Origin: Betaproteobacteria bacterium
Lineage (GTDB): Bacteria; Pseudomonadota; Gammaproteobacteria; Burkholderiales; SG8-41
DNA length: 33,492 bases
Direction: 5' to 3'
NCBI GenBank assembly: GCA_025363575.1
Contig: JANYDM010000172.1
Location: 1-33,492 of the forward strand
Made by a program: the position numbers and the translations under genes. Below the pieces are notes generated by a model. The model searched no databases. It was not told where the DNA came from and saw only the letters and a list, made by a program, of their open reading frames with translations. This document shows positions 22,841 to 30,416 of the stretch, one piece after another (the stretch's first letter is position 1; the number at the start of each line of letters is the position of its first letter).

Positions 22841-24325
22841 TTGGCTGAAGCAACACTAACCGACGTCGTGGTCGTCGGCGGCGGCGGCACGGGGCTCGCC
22901 GCGGCATCCGAGGTGGCGCGCCTCGGACGCAAGGTGATCCTGCTCGAAAAAAATCCGCAGACCGGCGGGTCCACGTCGTGGTCGGTCGGCTCGATCACCG
23001 CGACCAACACGCCGCATCAGAAAAAAGCCGGTATCAAGGATTCTGCCGATGAGCATTTCGATGACCTCGCGCTGCATGCGGGCGCTCTGGCGCCCCGCGA
23101 TAATCTGAAGCTGCGACGCATACTGGTGGATCACACGACGGAAATGCTCGACTGGCTGATGTCGCTGGGCGTCGTGTTCGTGGGCCCGATGCCGGAGCCG
23201 CCGCATCGCTACAACCGTATGCACAACGTGGTGCCGAACTCGAAATCGTTCGCCTACCACTTGACGAAACATTGCCGCGACCTGGGCGTGGACATCCGGC
23301 TTAATACTTTTACGCAGCGCCTGCTTACGGAAGGCGATCGCGTAGTCGGCGTCGAAGCGCGTCTGGCCGACGGCAGCATGCACGAATTCCGCGCGCGCGG
23401 CGGCGTGATCCTGGCCGCCGGCGATTACAGCAACGGGCGCGACATGAAGGCCCGCTTTGCCTCGCCGGACGTCGTCGAAGTCGACGCGGTGAATCCGACC
23501 GCGACCGGCGACGGTCATCGCATGGCGCTCGAGCTCGGCGCGACGGTGCTCAACGGCGACATCGTGCGCGGCCCCATCATGCGCTTCATCCCGCCGACGC
23601 GGCCCAACCTGATCCAGAAGCTGCCGCCGATGAAGCCTATCGCGAAGATGATCGCGTGGGCGATGGACCACGTGCCGCAGTTCATGCTGCGCCCGTTCCT
23701 CATGAGCTTTCTGACCACCGCGTTGGGCCCGTCGCCCGACCTCTACAAGGAGGGCGCGGTGCTCATCAACAAGAATGGCCAGCGCTTCACCGACGAGCTC
23801 GGCCAGCCCAACCTGTATACGGCGAAGCAGCCCGACCGCATTGCGTGGATCGTGTTCGATCACAAGGTCGCGCAGAAATTTTCGGGCTGGCCGTACTTCG
23901 TGTCGACCGCGCCGGGTGTCGCCTACGCTTATCTCGCAGATTACCGGCGCAACCGCGCCGACATCTATCATCAGTCCGATACGATAGAAGGCCTGGCAGC
24001 CAGTATGGAAGTGGCGCCGGCAAGCCTCAAGCAATCGCTCGCGGAGTACAACACGACACGCGAAACGCGTCCGGCGATCGATCAAGGCCCGTATTACGCG
24101 CTCGGTCCGGTCAAGAGCTACGTCGTCTTCACCGACGGCGGGCTGAAAGTCAGCGACCGGCATGAAGTCCAGCGCGAAGACGGCAGCGTGATTCCCGGCC
24201 TGTACGCGGCGGGCTCGACAGGGCAGGGCGGACTGCTGCTCGAAGGCCACGGTCATCATCTCGGATGGGCTTTTATTTCGGGCCGTCTCGCCGGCCGCAA
24301 CGCGGCGGAGAACGTGCGCAGATGA
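22841..24325 (+). CDS. FAD-dependent oxidoreductase (FAD_binding_2, fumarate reductase/3-ketosteroid dehydrogenase-like)
   Basis: 494 aa from a TTG at 22841 with GGAG 6 nt upstream; an ATG at 22829 would add four residues and is an equal alternative. The dinucleotide-binding fold is DVVVVGGGGTGLAAA (8-22) with E36 in LLEKN for the FAD ribose, then GGSTSWSVGS (42-51). The C-terminal FAD block is GLYAAGSTGQGG and LEGHGHHLGWAFISGRLAGRNAAE (453-490). Members reduce fumarate-like double bonds or desaturate ketosteroids. It lies downstream of the isomerase pair, so fumarate or a substituted enoate is a candidate substrate (inference). The next gene overlaps its stop as ATGA. Confidence 0.92.
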   Translation: MAEATLTDVVVVGGGGTGLAAASEVARLGRKVILLEKNPQTGGSTSWSVGSITATNTPHQKKAGIKDSADEHFDDLALHAGALAPRDNLKLRRILVDHTTEMLDWLMSLGVVFVGPMPEPPHRYNRMHNVVPNSKSFAYHLTKHCRDLGVDIRLNTFTQRLLTEGDRVVGVEARLADGSMHEFRARGGVILAAGDYSNGRDMKARFASPDVVEVDAVNPTATGDGHRMALELGATVLNGDIVRGPIMRFIPPTRPNLIQKLPPMKPIAKMIAWAMDHVPQFMLRPFLMSFLTTALGPSPDLYKEGAVLINKNGQRFTDELGQPNLYTAKQPDRIAWIVFDHKVAQKFSGWPYFVSTAPGVAYAYLADYRRNRADIYHQSDTIEGLAASMEVAPASLKQSLAEYNTTRETRPAIDQGPYYALGPVKSYVVFTDGGLKVSDRHEVQREDGSVIPGLYAAGSTGQGGLLLEGHGHHLGWAFISGRLAGRNAAENVRR

Positions 24326-24840
24326 TATTTAACAGCCAGAGCGGCATCACGGACAGCTCGCGAGCGGCGGATTGGGCCAAGTGGTACCTGGAACATCTGC
24401 GCATCATGGCTACGGTGCCGGGCGTTTCGTCCGCGCAGCGTTTCCTGACAGATACGCCCGGCGCATCGCCGTCACTCGCCATTTACAGCATGACCTCCGG
24501 AGATATATTCAAGGACCCGTATTACCTCTCCGTGCGCGGCATGGGCGAATGGCTGGCGCTCATCGATCGCCGCTATTACAAGCGCAATCTGTTTTCGGGG
24601 CTCGACTACGCGCCGCAAGTCGCCGACAACCAATGCATGCTGGTCGCTGATCGCGATCGTCCTGAAGGCGCGCTCGGCGGCGTCGATTTCACGTGGCTGA
24701 AATGCGAAGCCATCGATCACTCGACGCCGTACCGCGGACTCGCGGTAGTCGATGCCGATAAAGTGCCGGCCTTCGATGCAAGCGTTGCTGTGTACCGGCC
24801 TGCTTCGCCGCGAATGATTCCGTCCAAGGACAAAAAATGA
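24322..24840 (+). CDS. Ferredoxin-like fold protein related to the 26933-27574 gene
   Basis: 172 aa; the ATG at 24322 overlaps the flavoprotein stop and the stop overlaps the next start, ATGA in both cases, so the gene is tightly coupled on both sides. The N-terminal half (about 15-75) shares a pattern with the protein at 26933: W(A)KWYLEHLR, then VPGVSSAQRFL, then SLAIYSMTSG, then DPYYLSVRG. This pattern is that of EthD/dimeric alpha-beta barrel proteins, which bind small aromatics or act in ring chemistry. The C-terminal half is a second, more diverged copy of the fold or a partner domain. No catalytic motif is recognised. A role in the same pathway as the flavoprotein is inferred from coupling. 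Confidence 0.72.
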   Translation: MIFNSQSGITDSSRAADWAKWYLEHLRIMATVPGVSSAQRFLTDTPGASPSLAIYSMTSGDIFKDPYYLSVRGMGEWLALIDRRYYKRNLFSGLDYAPQVADNQCMLVADRDRPEGALGGVDFTWLKCEAIDHSTPYRGLAVVDADKVPAFDASVAVYRPASPRMIPSKDKK

Positions 24841-25799
24841 AACATTCGATGCTCGTGCCGGCTGCAATGCTGGCAGCCTTCGCGATTGATGCTGCAGCAC
24901 AAACATGGCCCAGCAAGCCGATTCGCTGGATTGTCGGCTTCCCGCCGGGAGGCGGGGCGGATGTGCTGTCGCGCATGCTGAGCCCACGAATCTCCGAGGC
25001 GCTCGGCCAGCAGATCATCATCGATAACCGCGGCGGCGCGGGCGGCAACATCGGCGCGGAAATCGCCGCGAAGTCGCCGCCGGACGGCTATACGATAATG
25101 TTTGCGTACTCCGGCACGCATTCGGTCAACCGCAGCATCTACAGCCAGATGCCGTTTCAGGAGAGTGATTTTGCTCCCATCATCTGGACGGCGTCAGTGC
25201 CGCAGATACTCGTCGTGCACCCGTCGCTGCCGGCGAAAAATGTGAAGGAGCTTATCGCGCTGGCTAAATCCAAACCTGATCAATTGATCTATGGATCGAC
25301 CGGCAGCGGCGCAATCAACCATCTCGCGGGCGAGCTCTTCAAGCTGATGACGAACACCAAAATGGTCCACGTGCCGTACAAAGGCGGCGGGCCGGTATCC
25401 ATCGCGCTATTGTCGGGCGAGGTCAGCATCCTGTTCGCGGAGCCGGCGACCATCGTGCAGCACATCAAGGCCGGCAAAGTGCGCGCGCTCGCAGTGACCA
25501 CGCCTAAACATTCGCTGGCGATGCCGGAACTGCCGACGGTCGCTGAGTCCGGCGTACCCGGCTACGACGTCACGTCCTGGAACGGCATGCTGATCCCCGC
25601 TGCCACGCCGCCGGACATCGTCAGGCGTTACAACGCAGAGTTCAATAAGGCGATCAGCGCGCCCGACATGCGCCAGCGCATGATAGACAACGGCTACGAG
25701 CCGGTGGGCGGCGAACCTGCGAAATTGTCCGAGCTGATACGCGTAGAAACGGCGAAGTGGGCGAAGGTCGTCAAGGCCGCGGGTATGAAGGTCGATTAG
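24837..25799 (+). CDS. Bug-family tripartite tricarboxylate transporter substrate-binding protein (4)
   Basis: 320 aa. The signal peptide ends at about residue 21 (DAAA-QT). Landmarks are PIRWIVGFPPGGGADVLSR (28-46), IDNRGGAGG (62-70), SPPDGYTIMFAY, VPYKGGGPVSIALLSGEVS and TSWNGMLIPAATPPDI. The start overlaps the upstream stop (ATGA, 24837-24840), which ties the receptor to the flavoprotein and the ferredoxin-like protein. It is a close paralogue of the next gene; by eye about two thirds to three quarters of residues agree. It is periplasmic. The shared loop GGGADVLSR suggests the same or a closely related ligand. Confidence 0.92.
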   Translation: MKHSMLVPAAMLAAFAIDAAAQTWPSKPIRWIVGFPPGGGADVLSRMLSPRISEALGQQIIIDNRGGAGGNIGAEIAAKSPPDGYTIMFAYSGTHSVNRSIYSQMPFQESDFAPIIWTASVPQILVVHPSLPAKNVKELIALAKSKPDQLIYGSTGSGAINHLAGELFKLMTNTKMVHVPYKGGGPVSIALLSGEVSILFAEPATIVQHIKAGKVRALAVTTPKHSLAMPELPTVAESGVPGYDVTSWNGMLIPAATPPDIVRRYNAEFNKAISAPDMRQRMIDNGYEPVGGEPAKLSELIRVETAKWAKVVKAAGMKVD

Positions 25800-25824
25800 A
25801 ATTGAACGCTGCGAGGAGAGTCAG

Positions 25825-26784
25825 ATGAAAACCACGAAATTACTGATCGCGATTGCGCTGCTGGCAGCCGGCGTTGCGATGGCGCAAAGTTATCCGACCA
25901 AAACTGTCCGCTTCATCGTGCCCTGGCCGCCGGGCGGCGGCGCCGACGTGCTGTCGCGCATTGTCAGCCCCAAGCTTGCCGAATCTCTGGGCCAGCAGGT
26001 TGTCATCGACAATCGCGGCGGCGCCGCGGGCAATATCGGCGCGGAGATGGCGGCGAAGTCGCCGCCGGACGGCTACACGATCGTGTTCGCGTACGCGGGC
26101 ACGCACGCGATCAACCCCAGCATCTACAGCAAGATGCCGTTCAAGGAGAGTGATTTCGCGCCCATCATCTGGACTGCGGAAGTACCGCAAGTGCTTGTCA
26201 CCCATCCATCGCTTCCCGTGAAAAACGTGAAAGACGTTATCGCGCTCGCCAAGGCGAAGCCCGAGCAGTTGAGCTATGGCTCCAGCGGCAGCGGCGCGAT
26301 GAACCATTTGACCGGCGCGCTGTTCACGATGATGACGAACACCAAAATTACGCACGTGCCGTACAAGGGTGGTGGGCCGGCGGCTATCGCGTTGCTTTCC
26401 GGCGAGATCAGCATGATCTTCGGCGAGCCGGCGACCGTCGTGCAGCAGATCAAGGCCGGCAGAGTGCGCGCGATCGCCGTCACCAGCAGCAAGCGCGCCA
26501 TGGCGCTGCCCGATCTACCCACGATAGCAGAGAGCGGCGTGCCCGGTTACGAAGTGACGTCGTGGAACGCGATACTCGCGCCGGCCGGCACGCCCAAGGA
26601 CATCATCGTGCGGCTCAACGGCGATCTCAACAAAATCATCGCCGCGCCCGACATGAAGCAGCGCATGATAGACAACGGGTTCGAACCCGTAGGCGGCACG
26701 CCGGAAAAAGCCGCTGACAAAATCCACAGCGAAATCCAGAAGTGGGCGCCGGTGGTGAAGGCGGCGGGGATCAAGGTCGACTAG
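25825..26784 (+). CDS. Bug-family tripartite tricarboxylate transporter substrate-binding protein (5)
   Basis: 319 aa with GAGGAGAG before the ATG. The signal peptide ends at about residue 20 (VAMA-QS). It is a tandem duplicate of the preceding gene: GNIGAE, AAKSPPDGYTI, ESDFAPIIWTA, MTNTK, VPYKGGGP and QRMIDNG are shared in register along the whole length. The first loop reads PWPPGGGADVLSR (33-45) as against GFPPGGGADVLSR in its sister. Differences cluster in the second lobe (for example ITHVPYKGGGPAAI against MVHVPYKGGGPVSI), where ligand specificity could drift. It lies 25 bp after its sister and is followed by palindromic repeat D. Confidence 0.92.
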   Translation: MKTTKLLIAIALLAAGVAMAQSYPTKTVRFIVPWPPGGGADVLSRIVSPKLAESLGQQVVIDNRGGAAGNIGAEMAAKSPPDGYTIVFAYAGTHAINPSIYSKMPFKESDFAPIIWTAEVPQVLVTHPSLPVKNVKDVIALAKAKPEQLSYGSSGSGAMNHLTGALFTMMTNTKITHVPYKGGGPAAIALLSGEISMIFGEPATVVQQIKAGRVRAIAVTSSKRAMALPDLPTIAESGVPGYEVTSWNAILAPAGTPKDIIVRLNGDLNKIIAAPDMKQRMIDNGFEPVGGTPEKAADKIHSEIQKWAPVVKAAGIKVD

Positions 26785-26808
26785 TAGGTAGTTCAGTTCA
26801 AAACATTG

Positions 26809-26909
26809 GAGCCGCAGATAGACGCAGATACACGCGGATAAGGTCAAGATCAAAAGTCTTTTGGCTATATAGTTTTCATCTGCGTTTTATCCGCGCTTAT
26901 CTGCGGCTC
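26809..26909. repeat. palindromic repeat D, units of CGCAGATAAA type
   Basis: Left arm 26809-26844 (GAGCCGCAGATAGACGCAGA...) and right arm 26878-26909 (inverse, ending in CTTATCTGCGGCTC) pair imperfectly. Each arm holds three 9-10 bp units of the CGCAGATA/CGCGGATAA type. It separates Bug protein 5 from the next gene. Confidence 0.82.
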
Positions 26910-26932
26910 AGAATCGCTTGAGGAATAGAGCA

Positions 26933-27574
26933 ATGGCTGATTCCATGGGCCTGCTGGTGGCCGGATTTAATTTCTCCCCGGTTGCTGCAGATGAATTTAA
27001 CGCGTGGTACGACACCGAGCATGTGCCCGAGCGCCTGCGCGTTAAAGGTTTCATCAACGCGCAGCGCTGGCTAGGCGCCGACGATCCGCAGGTTTCGATC
27101 GCGACTTACGATCTGGACACGCTCGCAGTGCTGAAAAGTCCCGCATATACGGCGATCGCGGGGCCGAATCTTTCGCCATGGTCAAAGCGTATCGTCGGCA
27201 GGGCTCAGCGTATTTGCCGTGTCGAAGCGACTCAGCTCGTGCCCGGGCGCGTTGCGGCGCCCGCCGATGCGGCAGCGATGCTAATGGTCGCCATGAACGT
27301 CGCCGCAGAGGCGGAGGCCGAATTCAACGCGTGGTACAACGAAGAGCATCTGCCCGCGCTGGCGGCGGTCGCCGGCTGCACCTGCGCGCGCCGCTTTCAA
27401 ATGGAGGGCGGCAAGTATAAGTACGTGGCGCTCTATAACTTGAGCGCGCCTGAGGTGCAGGCGACGGCGGCGTGGAAAAAAGCCGTGGAGACACCTTGGA
27501 CCGCGAAGATGCGTCCGCATTTTCGCGACATGCTGCGTCTAGTGCTGCGGCGCTATGCGCCTAAGGGCAAATAG
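26933..27574 (+). CDS. Two-domain ferredoxin-like (EthD/DUF4286-type) protein
   Basis: 213 aa from the ATG at 26933 (GAGGA upstream). It is an internal duplication of one domain: EFNAWYDTEHVPERLRVKGF near residue 20 and EFNAWYNEEHLPALAAVAGC near residue 135, each followed by an R(W/F) strand and a YDLD/YNLS strand (IATYDLD; VALYNLS). This matches dimeric alpha-beta barrel proteins, where two copies give an intramolecular dimer. Such proteins act as monooxygenase-like, decarboxylase-like or small-molecule-binding factors in aromatic catabolism. The gene overlaps the next start by 20 nt. Its first half resembles the gene at 24322, so both probably serve one pathway. Confidence 0.78.
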   Translation: MADSMGLLVAGFNFSPVAADEFNAWYDTEHVPERLRVKGFINAQRWLGADDPQVSIATYDLDTLAVLKSPAYTAIAGPNLSPWSKRIVGRAQRICRVEATQLVPGRVAAPADAAAMLMVAMNVAAEAEAEFNAWYNEEHLPALAAVAGCTCARRFQMEGGKYKYVALYNLSAPEVQATAAWKKAVETPWTAKMRPHFRDMLRLVLRRYAPKGK

Positions 27575-28526
27575 TTTTATCGCGGCACTCGCCGCGTGCG
27601 CGTTCGTTTTGATCGCGCTGCCGGCGGCGGCCCAGTATCCGGCGAAGCCCATACGCATCATCGTGCCGCTCGCGCCTGGCGGTCCGACAGATCTGCTTGC
27701 GCGAACGGTCGCGCAAAAACTTTCGGAGGCGTGGGGCCAGCCGGTGGTCATCGACAATCGCGCCGGGGCCAACGGCGTGGTTGGCTGCGAAATCGTGGCG
27801 AAGAGCGCGCCGGACGGCTATACGTTATTGATGGGCACGAGCGGCACGCACGGCATTAATGCGAGCCTTTTCCCGAAGCTGCCCTACGACACCGTCAACG
27901 ATTTCGCGCCTATCGCGCGGCTGGGCGTTGCGCCTTATGTGCTCGTCGCGCATCCGTCATTGCCGGTGCGGAGCGTGTCCGAGCTCGTCAAACTTGCGCA
28001 GGCGAGGCCAGGCCAGATAACGATAGCCGCCGGCGGCAGCGCATCGCATCTCGCCTCTGAATTGTTCAAGAGCATGGCGCATATAGATCTGCTGCTGGTT
28101 CCTTACAAAGGCAACTCGCTGGCCGTCACTGCGGTGATGAGCGGGGAAGTATCGCTCGTCTTTGGCAACATCGCGCAGTCGCTGCCGCAAGTGACGGCCG
28201 GGCGCATACGCGCGCTGGGCGTGACTAGCGCGCGCCGCTCGTCAGTCATGCCGAACGTGGCGACAATTGCGGAATCCGGTGTGACGGGGTTCGATACCTC
28301 GACTTGGTACGGCCTGCTCGCGCCGGCGGGCACGCCGCGCCCGGTGGTAGACAAGTTGAATGGCGAGGTCGTGCGCATCTTGCAACTGCCGGACGTGCGC
28401 GAGCGCCTATCCGCCGAAGCGTTCGAGCTGCCGGCCGATACGCCCGATCAATTTGCCGCGGTGATCAAGTCTGAAATGTCGCGCTGGGCCAGGCTCGTGA
28501 AGGACACCGGCGCGCGCGTCGAGTAG
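27555..28526 (+). CDS. Bug-family tripartite tricarboxylate transporter substrate-binding protein (6)
   Basis: 323 aa; the ATG at 27555 lies inside the preceding gene (20-nt overlap), which suggests coupled translation. The signal peptide ends at about residue 26 (PAAA-QY). Landmarks are PIRIIVPLAPGGPTDLLAR (32-50), IDNRAGANG, APDGYTLLMG, VPYKGNSLAVTAV and TWYGLLAPAGTPRPVV. The VPYKGN/APGGPTD loops differ from those of Bug proteins 4 and 5, so a different ligand is likely. A short hairpin lies about 30 bp after the stop. No TctA/TctB is encoded nearby. Confidence 0.92.
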   Translation: MRLRANSFIAALAACAFVLIALPAAAQYPAKPIRIIVPLAPGGPTDLLARTVAQKLSEAWGQPVVIDNRAGANGVVGCEIVAKSAPDGYTLLMGTSGTHGINASLFPKLPYDTVNDFAPIARLGVAPYVLVAHPSLPVRSVSELVKLAQARPGQITIAAGGSASHLASELFKSMAHIDLLLVPYKGNSLAVTAVMSGEVSLVFGNIAQSLPQVTAGRIRALGVTSARRSSVMPNVATIAESGVTGFDTSTWYGLLAPAGTPRPVVDKLNGEVVRILQLPDVRERLSAEAFELPADTPDQFAAVIKSEMSRWARLVKDTGARVE

Positions 28527-28557
28527 AGCAAACGGGAGGTGCTACCATAGAAATAAT

Positions 28558-28575
28558 CACCGGCGCCTGCCGGTG
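28558..28575 (+). terminator. possible weak hairpin terminator
   Basis: CACCGGC (28558-28564), GCCT loop, GCCGGTG (28569-28575): a 7-bp perfect stem between Bug protein 6 and the PcaC-like gene. The following TCCAGTTTGTTCGTT is T-rich but has no continuous T-run, so termination may be partial. Confidence 0.35.
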
Positions 28576-28610
28576 TCCAGTTTGTTCGTTCAACCCCCGG
28601 GAGTATCAAG

Positions 28611-28997
28611 ATGCCATCCGAATTGTTCAACAAGGGTCTCGCCGTGCGCAAGGAAGTGCTGGGCGAGGCGTACGTCGAAAAGTCAATCAAGGGTGCGGAT
28701 GAGTTCGCGCTCGCCATGCAGGAATTCGCGACCGAAGCGGCGTGGGGCTCGATCTGGACGCGCCCGGGGCTGCCGCGCAAGACGCGCAGCCTGCTCAATA
28801 TCGCAATGCTGACGATCATGAACCGCCCGCACGAGTTGAAACTGCATATTCGCTCCTCGTTCACTAACGGCGTGACCAAGGACGAAATCAAGGAAGTCCT
28901 GCTCCAGGTGGCCGCGTATGCGGGCGTGCCGGCGGGCATCGACGGTTTCCGGCTGGCGCGCGAAGCGTTCGCGGAGATGGACGCGGCAAAGAAGTGA
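28611..28997 (+). CDS. Carboxymuconolactone decarboxylase family protein, PcaC-like
   Basis: 128 aa, the usual PcaC length. The sequence follows 4-carboxymuconolactone decarboxylase closely: VRKEVLGEAYVEKS (12-25), FATEAAWGSIWTRPGL (39-54), RSLLNIAMLTIMNRPHELKLHIRSS in parts (59-83) and TNGVTKDEIKEVLLQ (85-99). There is no CxxC, so it is not an AhpD-type peroxidase. PcaC converts 4-carboxymuconolactone to 3-oxoadipate enol-lactone in the protocatechuate branch. GGGAG lies before the ATG. No other pca gene is in the window, so a role in another aromatic or lactone pathway is possible. The 3' end seeds the tandem repeat that follows. Confidence 0.88.
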   Translation: MPSELFNKGLAVRKEVLGEAYVEKSIKGADEFALAMQEFATEAAWGSIWTRPGLPRKTRSLLNIAMLTIMNRPHELKLHIRSSFTNGVTKDEIKEVLLQVAAYAGVPAGIDGFRLAREAFAEMDAAKK

Positions 28998-29160
28998 TCT
29001 TGCAAAGTGCGGACGCGGCAAAGAAGTGATCTTGCAAAGTGCGGACGCGGCAAAGAAGTGATCTTGCGAAGTGCGGACGCGGCAAAGAAGTGATCTTGCG
29101 AAGTGTGGACGCCGCAAAGAAATGATTTTACGAAGTGCGGAAGCAGCGAAGCAGTGATGC
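28979..29160. repeat. 32-bp tandem repeat, about six copies, including the end of the PcaC-like gene
   Basis: The unit begins at GGACGCGGCAAAGAAGTGAT. Its ACGCGGC-type anchor recurs at 28981, 29013, 29045, 29077, 29109 and 29141, an exact 32-bp period. The first copy contains the last codons and TGA stop of the PcaC-like gene. Copies 1-4 are nearly identical; copies 5 and 6 are decayed. 32 is not a multiple of 3, so the copies fall in different frames and do not form a repeat protein. It fills most of the gap 28998-29189. Confidence 0.9.
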
Positions 29161-29189
29161 GCAATCGCGCCGTCTGGCGCTGAAGCTCG

Positions 29190-30335
29190 ATGTCGATACG
29201 CTATGTTCTCGCGCTAACGCTGTTCAGCATGACCGGCGTGCGCGCGGGACGCGTGCTGCTGGCGCTTTACGCGCTGCACCTTGGCGCGCAACCCGTAGCG
29301 GTCGGCGTGCTGGCTGCGACCTTCTCCGTGCCGCCGATGCTGTTGTCGCTGCTCGCGGGCCGCTTCGCGGACCGCTTCGGTTCGCGCTGGCCGCTGATCA
29401 TAGGCGCGGGCGGCGGCACATGCGGCATGCTGGTGCCCTATCTCATGCCCGGTATGCCGGCTTTGTTTGTCGCCGCGGCGATGAACGGCTTCGCATTCAC
29501 GTTCGTCAATGTCGCGCAGCAGAACCTGATTGGCTTATTGAGTTCGCCGGCAGAACGGCCGCGCAATTTCAGCAACTTCAGCCTGGCGCTCGCCGTCGCG
29601 AGTTTCATAGGGCCTCTCATGGTCGGTTTTTCGATCGACCACGCCGGCTACGGCCAGGCCTGTCTTTACATCGTAGCGGTTTCGCTCGTGCCGGTCGTCC
29701 TGCTTGCCGTCAAGAAGATCGGCGTCGCCGGCGCGAATACCGAATCCGCTGCCACAAGCAGTCTGCTCGATGCACTGAAGAGGCCGGGCGTCTGGCGCGT
29801 GCTCGCCACCAGCAGCCTGGTCGTGACCGGCATCGACATGTACCAGTTTTACCTGCCGATCTATGCCCATTCGATCAGCCTGTCCGCGTCCATTACCGGC
29901 GTCGTGCTGGCGACGTTTTCGGCGGCGGCTTTCGTGGTGCGCCTCATCATGTCGCGGCTGCTCAAATTCTGGAGCGTCGAAAAGCTGCTGGCGATGTCGT
30001 TTTTCGTCGGGGCAGCCAGCCTCATGCTGGTGCCGCTGTTCCATAACGCATGGGTGCTGGCCCTGACGTCGTTCATGTTCGGCATGGGCATGGGCTGCTG
30101 CCAGCCCATTACTATGATGTTGACATTCAGCGGTTCAGCCGAGGGGCGGTCGGGCGAAGCTCTCGGGCTCCGTCTGACCGTGAATCACCTGACAAGGGTG
30201 GTCTGTCCGGTGATTTTCGGCGTAGTTGGCTCATTATTCGGTCTTTTCGCGGTTTTTTGGGGTAATGCAGCTTTGCTCGGGACGGGCGGGTTCATTACTG
30301 GTGCCCGAGCGGCTAAACCGCCGACTGCCCGCTGA
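29190..30335 (+). CDS. MFS transporter
   Basis: 381 aa, strongly hydrophobic, with about 12 membrane segments. The loop between helices 2 and 3 has the MFS signature GRFADRFGSRWPLIIG (about 57-72). A charged central loop (about 183-205, AVKKIGVAGANTESA) separates two six-helix halves, and the second half has YALLALTS-like and FGMGMGCCQPITMM stretches. The pattern fits a drug- or metabolite-efflux or uptake permease; the substrate cannot be told. The RBS is weak. The start follows the 32-bp tandem repeat by about 30 bp, so its transcription may depend on what the repeat does. No regulator gene is adjacent. Confidence 0.9.
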   Translation: MSIRYVLALTLFSMTGVRAGRVLLALYALHLGAQPVAVGVLAATFSVPPMLLSLLAGRFADRFGSRWPLIIGAGGGTCGMLVPYLMPGMPALFVAAAMNGFAFTFVNVAQQNLIGLLSSPAERPRNFSNFSLALAVASFIGPLMVGFSIDHAGYGQACLYIVAVSLVPVVLLAVKKIGVAGANTESAATSSLLDALKRPGVWRVLATSSLVVTGIDMYQFYLPIYAHSISLSASITGVVLATFSAAAFVVRLIMSRLLKFWSVEKLLAMSFFVGAASLMLVPLFHNAWVLALTSFMFGMGMGCCQPITMMLTFSGSAEGRSGEALGLRLTVNHLTRVVCPVIFGVVGSLFGLFAVFWGNAALLGTGGFITGARAAKPPTAR

Positions 30336-30376
30336 AGGCCTGTCAACTGACCGCTGGGAGGCGCGTTATAGGGTTC

Positions 30377-30392
30377 ATCCGGAATACCGGAT
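30377..30392. promoter_or_regulatory. 6-bp inverted repeat upstream of the Ala/Lys-rich gene
   Basis: ATCCGG AATA CCGGAT lies 24 bp before the ATG at 30417. It could be an operator or an RNA hairpin near the ribosome-binding site. No clear -35/-10 pair is visible around it. Confidence 0.35.
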
Positions 30393-30416
30393 ACATTAAC
30401 CAATGGAGAGAACAAC

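Noticed and set aside
22856..24259. 467-codon open frame on the minus strand
   Set aside because: Antiparallel shadow of the flavoprotein, with no recognisable domain.
28979..29160. CRISPR array
   Set aside because: The 32-bp units are head to tail with no unique spacers and begin in a coding sequence.
28448..29164. Minus-strand repeat protein (SLLCRVR-type units)
   Set aside because: The peptide repeats come from the 32-bp DNA tandem; copies shift frame, and the rest is a shadow of two plus-strand genes.
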